64,000 nucleotides of DNA from Paraphaeosphaeria minitans. Lineage: Eukaryota; Ascomycota; Dothideomycetes; Pleosporales; Didymosphaeriaceae. Shown piece after piece: positions 12,752 to 22,041 of the stretch (position 1 is the stretch's first letter; every line of letters begins with the position of its first letter). The stretch lies in the NCBI GenBank assembly GCA_015832175.1, contig WJXW01000014.1:496001-560000 (forward strand), in the 5' to 3' direction. The translations under genes and the position numbers were made by a program. A model generated the notes under the pieces. It had not been told where the DNA came from. It saw nothing but the letters and a program-made list of their open reading frames with translations, and did not search any database.

Positions 12752-12861
12752 GTAAGTCCAGCAGCTGGCTGTGGTAACGGGTTCCCCTTCCTCTTCGCCC
12801 CCACTGCCCGGGCTTGGTACCACGCGTACAAATGATCGAATGGCTTGCTAACTGATCTTAG
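12752..12861 (+). repeat. TIR intron element 2 (short)
   Basis: Begins GTAAGTCCAGCAGCTGG and ends TTGCTAACTGATCTTAG. At 110 bp it is about half the length of the others and lacks their internal core. Confidence 0.5.
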
Positions 12862-12892
12862 ATACTGTGAAGTACACAGCATTTCCTTCTCG

Positions 12893-13177
12893 GTAGGTCC
12901 TCAGCAATGCTCTTCACATACATTCTTCTCTTCCAGGGTACCTATCAGAGGCTGGTACATAAAGACCCCTTGGTACTGGCTTTATATGGGCCCTAAATTA
13001 AGCCAACCCACCGCGATGCTTGGCTGGTCATTTCACACTGACTGCTGCGTGTCACTCTGCCGGCGGGTGTAGGTTGAGTGTCAGCATGCCTTTATGCCTT
13101 GTCCATGGCTGGAGGCGCTCTCACCAAAGCCTCGCACATTCACAGTATCTGAACAGCTTTGCTAACTGGACCTACAG
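12893..13177 (+). repeat. TIR intron element 3
   Basis: Begins GTAGGTCCTCAGCA and ends GCTAACTGGACCTAC + AG. The unusual GTAGGTCC start is matched by GGACCTAC at the end, a compensatory change relative to GTAAGTCC/GGACTTAC. A smaller intron inside it (from 12893 to about 12936) is an alternative. Confidence 0.65.
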
Positions 13178-13248
13178 ACTTCGTACACCGCCTTGATTCG
13201 TTGCTTCTATCAACTACAGGCTCAGCCCATCATCTTGGGCCTTCGACA

Positions 13249-13531
13249 GTAAGTCCGCAACTTCATCAATTTTTCCACACTGTGGCGGGTTGCCTTAATC
13301 GGCAGGGTATTGTACTGCGCGCGGTCGCATTGCACAACGCCACCGTGAGACTTCGGTCGTCGCATGGATAGTGCAGAGCCTAATGACGGCCCCGCCCAGA
13401 AAAACCTCCATGGCATGGGTTTGTCGAAGCATGCTTGCTTATCGGAAGTACTGTCCACCGTAATTCGCGTTCATGACATCGCTTCGCGACCAAACCTCCA
13501 CTTGGTATCGAAGTTGCTAACGGACTTACAG
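13249..13531 (+). repeat. TIR intron element 4
   Basis: Begins GTAAGTCCGCAACTTC and ends GAAGTTGCTAACGGACTTAC + AG. The terminal arms match each other (CAACTTC/GAAGTTG) although this arm differs from all other elements. Confidence 0.7.
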
Positions 13532-13623
13532 CTCGGTTTGCTCTCAGCTTCAGAGCATTCTTGTCCTAACGAAACGTCGGCAAACTATTCACGCACACTA
13601 TCTCCTCTCCAGAGCTCATATCA

Positions 13624-13849
13624 GGAAGTCCCTCACTACTTCACTTAGTGATTTTCTTGGCCGGTGGCGAGACGGCTAGCTCGTGCTTCCTTATAGCATA
13701 CGTAGTTCGCAGTTTGAAGTCGCCGGCCTAGATCAACCTCACGGCATGACTATGTTTGATCGTCCTTGCTTGTGGCAAGCGGCGTGATCTCTTTGCGTCA
13801 TGACATTCCTTCAGGATATATGCGCTGAACGTAGCTGACGGACTCACAG
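13624..13849 (+). repeat. TIR intron element 5 (altered donor)
   Basis: By alignment it begins GGAAGTCC where others have GTAAGTCC, so the usual donor GT is lost. A GT four bases on (13628) keeps the frame. It ends AGCTGACGGACTCAC + AG. The core GGCCGGTGGCGA / TCGCCGGCC is present. Confidence 0.65.
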
Positions 13850-13954
13850 ATTTAGCTCTGCGTACTCGCCGCTTTGCTCAACGACCTTCGCAGCGCTCGT
13901 TGCTCCGTTAAAGCCCCCCGATGGTCAGCGCTCTAACTTTCAGCAGTACGGCAT

Positions 13955-14194
13955 GTAAGTCCAACAGCTTCTTCCCATCTTCTGACTTCACTGGCCGGTG
14001 ACTATAGACGGCTAGATCGTGCTTCCTTGTAGCATTCGTAGTTCGGGCTTCTGAGTCGCCGGCCTAGATTAACCCTATGGCATGGGTGCGTTATAGCGTC
14101 GCAGCTTTGGCTCGGCGTGACAATAATTCGTTCACATGACATCCCAAATGCACAAAGACAAATTTTGGGAAAACGGAAGCTGACGGACTTACAG
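13955..14194 (+). repeat. TIR intron element 6
   Basis: Begins GTAAGTCCAACAGCTTC and ends GAAGCTGACGGACTTAC + AG. The internal stem is GGCCGGTGACT pairing with AGTCGCCGGCC. Confidence 0.75.
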
Positions 14195-14253
14195 ATTTAC
14201 TCCAGTGCAAAAGCGCACAAAGTCAGCAAGACGCTCATGCTGTTTCCCACCGG

Positions 14254-14471
14254 GTAAGTCCATCAGCTCCACTATCCTCAGCGCGGCCGGCGTGACGGTG
14301 CTCGTGCTTGCTCATAGCATAAGTAGTTCGCAGTTTTTTCTACGCCGGCCTAGATCGAATGACATGGAAGCGTCACGAGCGGTCCTGCCTGTGGCATGTA
14401 TCCCGACTGTAATCCGCGACCATGGCATCCTTTTGCAAGCCCTGTTTGGTAACGAGCTAATAGACTTACAG
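14254..14471 (+). repeat. TIR intron element 7
   Basis: Begins GTAAGTCCATCAGCTC and ends GAGCTAATAGACTTAC + AG. The internal stem is GGCCGGCGT / ACGCCGGCC, a covarying variant. Confidence 0.75.
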
Positions 14472-14525
14472 ATTGCTTCACTCCATCATCAAGGCGCCCA
14501 GTATCCGGGAACCTTTTCCCGAGTG

Positions 14526-14753
14526 GTAAGTCCATCAGCTCCAGCCTCAACATATGGCCGGCGACTAGATGAAGGCTTAGCTCATGCTTCCTTATAGCAT
14601 ACGTAGTTCGCAGTTCATAGATCGCCGGCCTAGATCGAATCGCATGGGTGCGTTGGAAGCATTCTCGCCTGTGGCGAGTATCGCGACTGTAATTCGTAGT
14701 CATGACATTCACTTGCTAAATCCAAATTTAGCAGGATGCTGACGGACTTACAG
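14526..14753 (+). repeat. TIR intron element 8
   Basis: Begins GTAAGTCCATCAGCT and ends GCTGACGGACTTAC + AG. The internal stem is GGCCGGCGA / TCGCCGGCC, with a second hairpin CTCGCC-TGT-GGCGAG. Confidence 0.8.
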
Positions 14754-14815
14754 ATAACTACGCACCATCCCAGAGACGTACAAGATCATGCGACATCGCC
14801 AATATGGTACCTATG

Positions 14816-15037
14816 GTAAGTCCATTAGCTCTATCATTCTCACCATGGCCGACGATGACGGCGTTTCCTCATAGCATATGTAGTTCGCAGTTTATTCCAT
14901 CGCCGGCTAGATTAACCTTATGGCATGAGTACGTTGGAAGCGTTCTCGCCTATGGCAAGTATCGCGACTGTAAGCCGTGGTTGTGACATCTCGATTTACC
15001 AAATTCTTACTTGGATCTGAAGCTAATCGACTTACAG
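14816..15037 (+). repeat. TIR intron element 9
   Basis: Begins GTAAGTCCATTAGCT and ends AGCTAATCGACTTAC + AG. The ATTAGCT/AGCTAAT arms covary relative to ATCAGCT/AGCTGAC elsewhere. Confidence 0.8.
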
Positions 15038-15090
15038 ATCGTAGCACCCCCATTTCTAGACGCTCGACAGCCAGCGACATCGTCCACATG

Positions 15091-15320
15091 GTAAGTCCAT
15101 CAGCTTCACCCTTCTCCGCATGGCCGGCGATGATGGCGCTCGTGCTTCCTCATAGCATACGTAGTTCGCAGTTAATTCCATCGCCGGCCAGATTGACCTT
15201 ATGGCATGAGTACGTTGGAAGCGTTCTCGCCTGTGTGGCGAGCATCGCGACTGTAATTCGAAATCATGACATCTCCCTTCCTTACACTCATGTTTGAATC
15301 TGAAGCTAATGGACTTACTG
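15091..15320 (+). repeat. TIR intron element 10 (altered acceptor)
   Basis: Begins GTAAGTCCATCAGCTTC and ends GAAGCTAATGGACTTAC, but the following AG is TG. The next AG (15333-15334) preserves the frame. The internal stem GGCCGGCGATG / CATCGCCGGCC is an 11-bp perfect match. Confidence 0.8.
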
Positions 15321-15490
15321 TTCGAATGTCGAAGTGTTTGCCTCGCAAGCTTGCGCAACGGCACCCGATCCCTCGAACGGTGGTAAGCACTACCGCTCGG
15401 TGCGCTGTCGCAATTGACAGTCTACACCTTCACGCTGCTTTTTGGGTCTACACATTGGATCATCTGCAGAGCTTCGACACCTCTCAGTAG

Positions 15491-16388
15491 AAACTGTCCT
15501 CGCCACATTCAGCCTGGAGCGACAGAGGCTCTGCAGATGCTTTACCGAAGTTGAGCATTCCCGGTTCAGGGAATTGCAGCAAGTTCGAGGTTGCCGATCT
15601 ACACCGTCACGTTGCTTGAATGAGAAGACATTCGCTCAAGAGGATATTGACGAGCACAAGGCCTGGGTCTGGGGAATGCTCGGGGAAAGCTTTAATTGCA
15701 GCAAGGTCGAGGTGGAGCTTGCAGACCTGGTCTGGATATCGATCACAGAGGAACGCCGGACTTGCGCAAGGTTTTGATGAGAACACAGAGTAGTTACAGG
15801 CAGAGACTATACACCATTACGTTGCACATGCTTGAATTGATACACTACGATACAAGTAGAGGTCAAGACTTGGGGGGTATGCGTAAGCCTGCACGCCGTT
15901 GTGGATGGCTGAATACCACGGGTCGTAATTCTTCCCATAAGTGCGACCTCTGCACTTCAGAATAGATCAAACCAAGCGCAGTGGTTAGTAGAACATACCT
16001 CGTTGTGCTCTAAACCCCTGATTGTTAATATTGTGAAACCGGCGAGTATTAAGCTTGGAGGTCTAAACACATGTTGCCATCGCGTTGACTTTGGCGTCGG
16101 AGTGAGCCAATAGACATCTTCTCGATATGCAGATGAATGGGAAGAATTACATAATAATTGTGTTCGCGTACAGGCGCAGGTGCAAAAGAGAACTCTATCA
16201 CAGGTACGCGATAGATAATCTATATACCATGGACCTTTAGTTTTACAAATTGTCTATGACGTGAAGGAATCAAAAATCGTTGGCTTCGTGATAGTCGTCG
16301 AAGAGGCTGCTGCTGGCCTGCCGCACAAGAACCCCGCATTACGAAGCATTCCTGGTGCCGCCTACTCAAACATGTACAACAGGAAAGC
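15491..16388. other. Region downstream of the array with short degenerate repeats; no gene seen
   Basis: Related fragments recur loosely: CTACACC(T/G)TCACG, TACACCATTACGTTGC, and AATTGCAGCAAG(T/G)TCGAGGT twice. These look like further decayed duplications. No coherent gene is visible before the zinc-cluster gene's stop. Confidence 0.4.
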
Positions 16389-19079
16389 TCAGAAAGAGCC
16401 ACCCATGTCAAAATTCCAGAAATCCGGAAACGCCCAGCCTGACAAGTCCACTTGCATGCCCTGTAAATCGTCGAAAGCTCCATCGCCAATGCCCTTGCCT
16501 TCGTTGAGCGCAGTCGCAACAGCGCCGGTTCCGGGAAGTATCGTGGGCAGGTCTCCACCAAAGCCCCCACCACTGAGGTTATTTGAATACATGTTTGCGG
16601 CCGCAGGGGGACCCGTCGACGGGCCAAGGCTCGAAGCTGGCGTCAGCGGCGACGGCACTGTGACGTTCTGGCGTAAGGAGCTGACGAGCGAATCGGCAGG
16701 TTCTTTCTGCAGCGCAAGGACGCGGAAACATAGTGAGGTGACTCGCTCGAGCGACTTGCGGCCTCGCGAGCGTAGGTCATCGGCTGTAGCGTTGGTGATA
16801 GATGCGATGGATGTACCTCGATCTTGGCTGATGCTTGGCATGATGCCCTGCGCGGAGCAGAGAAGAAAATACTCCATGTAGCCGGTACCGAGGCGCATGA
16901 CCTTATTCTCGAAGAGCTGACGTACTTGTTCGAGGAGTTTGACGGCAGTCGTGCAAAGCGTCGACGCAAGCAGGCTGTCTGTGGGGAGTCTGGGGATCTT
17001 GAGATCTGGGCCATTAGTGGGACGCTCCTGTCTGGATGCCACGCCGACGTCAATAGGGTGGATGTAGTCTTTGTGATTGGGCGCATCGCGACCCTCTGCT
17101 GGCGATGCGTTGAAGCAGTTGTGATATGTTGTTTGAGCGAGCGCTATGCCGGCTCGCAGAGCGTCGTTGCGAAGATGATTTAAAGATAATATATTCTTTG
17201 CGAGCAGCTGCTCGTGGAGCACCAAGGTCGTACTCGCGGCTTCTATGCAAGCTGAGAATGAGAAACTGAAGCGCTTGTTCACAGTGGCGTACGCAGCGTA
17301 TGGTCGATGCAGTATCAATAGAAATTGCAATAGTTGCAACTTGAGTAGCTTAGAGGGGATGTCGGCTCTAGGATCGATCCAGTTGGGTATGGTGTGCAAC
17401 ATGGCATTCAACTGGCCGTCGTAGTGGAGGACATCAGAGTATTGGAGCTCGGTCGTGGGGTTGTTCAACAGCTGTAGAAGATGAAGGCGGAGAGGCATCG
17501 ATTGCAGCGACACAATCAGATATGAAGTGGATGTGAAATGTTCGATCGGACGCCCTGCCGGTATTTGGGTTGTGTCCGCCGCGAAGGTTTCGTCAGGAAG
17601 GTTGGATGGAGGTTGAACATCGAAGTAGAGGCCGCAGGCTGAAGATGGCAAGCCGCAATCAATTGAGCCTTGTACTTCGAGCTCCACGATAGTCAACCAG
17701 ACCCTCCTCCGCATTTCCTTTTCAAACTCGCTAATCCGACCTCTTGAAAGCAGCGAGGGGTTTCGGTGTAAGCCTGCTGCGATTGCCAGCCGAATTATGT
17801 CGCCGGAAGTTGTCCAATCCTGTTTTAGCTTTAGACAGTTGACCCTCTTCGCGAGAAGAGAGAGACATTGAAGCTGGAAGAAAGTGAGGGTTGTATGTTT
17901 CCGCGACTGCCGCTGCAACCACATGTCGCACGTTTCGATAAAATCGAGCGCTGTATCGCGATCGACTGCGCTGTCGCCCACGAAGATATTGCCGTCGTTT
18001 GGTTGTAGACACTTAGTGACCGCAAGGATGTACAAGAGAATGGCGGCGAATGGCGTGAAAGATCCGTCGTTAGATGGCCGTTCCCAAAAGGCTTGATATT
18101 CTCTCCAGAAACTGGGCTCATGCAATATGCGGTAGGAAGTCTCGCATGTCTGGAAGTACAGGGCGACCTGCGGATCGAGCGTGGTTTTGTCTGGTAACTG
18201 GAGAAAGATCTCCTCATCGTAGCCGCGCCTTCGTGCATTCTTTTCCTTCATCATTGCCTTCCTCCGGACTCTGAAGGTTTTGAAGTCATCCCGGACATGG
18301 CCCATGCTGCCCGAAGAGATCACCGATTCTCTCGTGAAAGCCTGGAGCTCGGAAAACTGTTCCCGATTAGCCGAAAGAATGTAGCTCATATCTTGAGTCT
18401 ACGAACCTGTGTTAGCGCGCTGAGAGGAGATGTTGAGCCGTAAAAGCGGGTTTTGAAGGATTTGCCTCGAAACATCATATCTTCGTGTACGAGAGGTTCG
18501 TCCGCGTTGAAGTCGTGGAAGTGTGACGGCGACGATTCGTACGCGTGTACACCTGCGCCGCTCTGCGCAGCCAGCTTGTTCTCTAGCTGCTCCAGTCGCC
18601 GCTCTTGTACTGAGAATGCATGATCAATAACAGCTCGTGCGTACTTAGTCTGCCGAACTCGCTTACCTCGTAGCTTCCAGCTTACAAGATCAGAAGAGCC
18701 AGCTCCACCTGGAGCGCTGTCGTGATGTACAAAGGTCGGCGGTTCCGCGTAACCATCGCCATTGACAGGTATATCCTCAAGCAATCGAGGGTCGTAGGTG
18801 CACTGATCTGCCCTTCCGGTCTTTTGGCAACGTCCGCAAACAGGATCTAGGCCACAAGGCGTCAGTCACAAAAGATCGAGACTATCCGGGTGCATAGAAC
18901 AGTAGCGAAGACTGAGCTCTGGAGACACGACACATAACGAGTCACCTACAAACTCGATCACATTTCATCTTTCGGTTTCTGCAAGCGTAGCATGATAACA
19001 CTTTCCGCTTTTTGCTGGCCCGCTTCTCAGCCGAAGCGTCTGGCGAATTATCGCGCGACTCAGCACTCCTGGTCGACAT
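16389..19079 (-). CDS. Zn(II)2Cys6 fungal-specific transcription factor
   Basis: Three exons (introns 18847-18949 and 18357-18406) join to an exact 845-residue frame. ATG at 19079 starts MSTRSAESRDNS. A basic stretch KKRKV precedes the zinc cluster CYACRNRKMKC-DRVYPVC-GRCQKTGRADQC, with six cysteines in the fungal spacing. After a serine-rich linker comes the fungal-specific regulatory domain, recognisable from LYFQTCETSYRILHEPSFW near residue 240 through the central helices to about 600. The tail is Gly/Pro/Asn-rich and ends in aromatic residues (WAFPDFWNFDMGGSF), which suggests an activation segment. The second intron matters: without it the last two exons are out of frame, and splicing gives ALTQ-FSELQAF. 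Targets cannot be inferred. A four-copy 14-bp repeat lies about 195 bp upstream of the start. Confidence 0.88.
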
Positions 19080-19273
19080 CGTGTCGTGAGCTGGCCGGTA
19101 TTCGTCGATATGGGCTTTCGGATAAAGCGGAGAAGAGGGATGGAGGCGGACGTGGAGATGACGATGGTTCGAGGTCGGCTCGGACTTTCGGCGGATTCTA
19201 ATCTCTGGTCCGAGCGCAGTAGGCTTGCATCCGTTCCTGCATTTGGGCAAAGTATGAATGGTTCTTGCTTTGC

Positions 19274-19325
19274 GATTCGTTCAGATCGATTCGTTCAGAT
19301 CGATTCGTTCAGAACGATTCGTTCA
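19274..19325. repeat. Four tandem copies of a 14-bp repeat in the regulator promoter
   Basis: GATTCGTTCAGATC-type units start at 19274, 19288, 19302 and 19316. The first three are near-identical and the last ends in TG. They lie upstream of the zinc-cluster gene and could be a binding-site array or a simple minisatellite. Confidence 0.75.
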
Positions 19326-21669
19326 TGTGCTTGGACGGCTTTCTCCCCACTGGAGGGTTCCCATTATCCTAGCGAGGCGCCACGGCTAGGGCACGTGACA
19401 TTTTCAGTCTCGGGGGCTTACAACTTTTGGTGCTACAGCTCCTGGTGGTGCGCATGAAGGTGACGAGCTTCGTACTCAAGGTATGCGTTAATCGCGTGCA
19501 TAGACATAGACGTTTCATGGCAAGGTGGTTTAGAACTGTCCCCAACGTTCTGAGGCAGAAAGGTTGCAGGTTGGCGGCATGGGAACATGACCCAAGAACA
19601 TATCAAGTGCTCTCATCAAAACATACATTTCGAAAAACGATGCCTAACCAGCATTGGAATCAAGCCCATATGGAAAAACAAAACACAAAGAGGGCGACGA
19701 TCACGTGGGCTAGGCTTAGTCACTAGCTCTTCCCAAGGTCGTTGTCCATTGGGTCCTCCTGGCGCCGCTGCCGTTCCACCTAGGTACCTGCTTCCTAGCA
19801 CCTTGCTTCCTTCTTGCCAAAACGTCATATGTATCTATCACAAGCACGTACACGCTCTCCTAAGTGTTCTTCCCTGAGATAACGAGATGGCCGCCGCAGT
19901 TCGGCCCGTTAGCCAGAGTACAGATTTCCATTTACCTGGGTTCCCGTCTCGAATTGACGATATTTCGAACAGACGACACAACCATTCCAAACATTCCTAC
20001 GCAGCCAACCATCATGCACAGCTCATCTTCGGGACACGTAGCTGGGCGCCGACAATGCACACGATTGCCCTTAAAACAATGAGGTCCGGGTAATCTATCT
20101 CACAGCGAGACTCAAGGCCACCCACTCAGTAGTCTGCAAAAGCCCATTACCCGGAAAGCGTCATCTTGCATAGATTGTCGGTGTTTCTCATTGGCGAGAG
20201 TTTTATGAACCTCATGAAACGGCTGACCTTGTGTGCTATTCCAGATCTTCCAGGGCTTTTCATTGCTTCGCAGGCCAGTCCACCAAACCCGGTACCTAGG
20301 TGTCAGGTCTTGAGATAATCTACGTGATGAGACTTCAAGCTCTTCAATTCTGAGCCTCAGCGGAATCGTGCTTGGACAACGAAGTGGCGCATAGACGTAC
20401 CTTTAGCCGTCCTCCACTTGGCCGTGCACACTGAAGACACCGTTGTGGGGACTAGATACTTAACATGCCTTCACCCAACACCTGGGCAACTCTGAGAGGC
20501 TCGTTGAGCCTCACCGTGTCCTCTTCGCTCGCCCACGAGCCAATCTCAAGCAAGAAGGAATCTACTCGAAGACAGCGACTGAAGTGCTACCCCGGATCAG
20601 TTCTTTGAGCAGGTTTCTCAAATACTGCTAGGATCATACAGTCGGCTCGACTTCGTGTACTTCGGTGATTGCCTTCGACAGGCCAGTCAATTTTTTCCCC
20701 GTCCCGGCGTCGTTCCCTGGGGTAGTGGAGCGCCGCTTGTGTCACTCGCCGCTAGTGTCCGCCATTTCAGGATCGTTCACACGTTGCAATGCTCCCATTG
20801 ATCTGAGCAGGCTTTCAACATACATGATGATCGTTGTCAGTGTTCATCTTGGGACTAATATGGTCGCCACCCTGCAGCTGGTGCTCACGATTGAGCGGAA
20901 GCTGCACATCGATTGGAGATAAAAGGATTGATTGGAGGACAACAAAAAATTGCTTAGTTGGAATTGCAGCCGAATATTCTAGGAGCAAGGGACTTCGATG
21001 ACAGGAAGTGTGGAGAAGCCCTGCAACCCCCGCAAACGCGAAAGTGCCGAAGGTTTAGCTCTTGAGCCTAAATCGACTCCCCATCTCTTTGGTCATATAC
21101 ACAGAGTGATCATCACACTACAGCCTCTCGGAGCGTCTACCTCGGGTCAGGATCTTGCTAACCTTGCTGCAGAACGAACAGAACACCAACACACTGCATC
21201 ACAAGCTACTACCTCGCATGATCTTGTAGAGGCAGATGGCCCAAAACTACTCTACACTGATTTAACATCAGTACGAACAGGATCCTGTTACCACTTCACG
21301 GGACACGAAAGAGACGAGGAAAAACTGTTGCCTCGCAACACGATCTGATCAGGCTACTTGCGCATTGGATGTCAGCCATACAACAACGAATGCCAAGAGC
21401 TACCGGTCTACATGGACTTACCACAGTCAATTGGTGTCAGATAACGACGCGGAGTCGCTTGGCTCTGGGTGGCGTGCTTCCATGCTTACCCGGTCCCAGA
21501 GCTGATGCCTTCATCCCCCGGAACCACATCTCTGGGGCCTATCGTAGCCGTCGCATGTAACAAGTAGCGCACATGAGGCTCACATCCTCACATCGAGTTG
21601 ATGACTTTCAATATGCGCAGACGAGATGTGAATATCACTACTCATGCTCCGGAACCCATACAAGCTCTT
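19326..21669. other. Gene-poor stretch; only weak small ORFs
   Basis: About 2.3 kb with short overlapping frames. The longest ATG frame, 20998-21348 (116 codons, plus), has no recognisable features. No transposon ends or RNA genes are seen. Confidence 0.4.
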
Positions 21670-22041
21670 TCAGGCTCCATCTGCTAGGTTCGTACCATGC
21701 ACAATGGCACAGATTGTCTCCTCAATTCTGGCTCTCATTCGTCCCTCCGCTTCCGTTTGAGAAAGTTTTCGTTCTGCCTTGATTAGCGACCCTCTCCAGA
21801 TTGATAATGTACCGGCAGAATCTGCGTACACTTCCTGCAACTTTGCAAAGTGGCTTTCAATTTGACACGAACGAGTGTAGTACGAATCTAGCTCCCGTCT
21901 TACCGCTACGGCCTGTGAATCTAATGGCCAAGATCGGTGTCCCCATACAGCGATTGCAGCCGGGTCGACTATAAAGAGGAGATGGTTCTCAAGTGCTCCA
22001 GGATACGCCACAGGCTTCATCGATTGCGCAAGTTCCACCAT
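21670..22041 (-). CDS. Hypothetical ORF (123 aa) divergent from and touching the cellulase start
   Basis: A minus-strand frame starting at ATG 22041 encodes a helix-like product: ALENHLLFIVDPAAIAVWG near the start, then charged alternating segments (ETICAIVHGTNLADGA at the end). Composition is more protein-like than most neighbouring frames. The start overlaps the GH7 start by two bases, so there is no room for a separate promoter. It may be the truncated end of an older gene, or chance antisense coding. Confidence 0.25.
   Translation of the reverse strand: MVELAQSMKPVAYPGALENHLLFIVDPAAIAVWGHRSWPLDSQAVAVRRELDSYYTRSCQIESHFAKLQEVYADSAGTLSIWRGSLIKAERKLSQTEAEGRMRARIEETICAIVHGTNLADGA

Larger units (their letters stand above)
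11040..15490 (+). other. Multi-exon locus built from tandem exon + TIR-intron units; coding status unresolved
   Basis: From the first donor (11186) to 15490 the plus strand alternates unique short segments with intron-like blocks. Candidate introns are 11186-11367, one starting 11869, one starting 12098, then ten related elements listed separately. From about 13.95 kb the period is 270-300 bp. Unique segments are 13178-13248, 13532-13627, 13850-13954, 14195-14253, 14472-14525, 14754-14815, 15038-15090 and 15335-15382. Joined, they keep one frame free of stops, and a further 38-nt intron (15383-15420) leads to TAG at 15488-15490. The peptide would be Ser/Arg/Pro-rich with scattered cysteines and no domain I recognise. 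Against coding: the first exon has no ATG, the segment 12643-12751 has stops in all frames, and similar bases in neighbouring exons are read in different frames. A spliced long non-coding RNA is equally possible. Confidence 0.45.

Noticed and set aside
13624..15320. Intron elements as hosts of H/ACA or C/D snoRNAs
   Set aside because: The two-hairpin layout with AGATTA-like hinges is suggestive, but the ACA-like triplet falls inside a stem and no consistent C/D boxes occur across copies.
12390..15320. CRISPR array
   Set aside because: Repeats are over 100 bp, diverged and splice-bounded, and spacers vary from 31 to 109 bp in a eukaryotic genome.
12390..15320. MITE insertions with clear target-site duplications
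   Set aside because: The terminal inverted repeats fit, but the bases flanking each element do not match on both sides by eye, and regular spacing favours tandem duplication.
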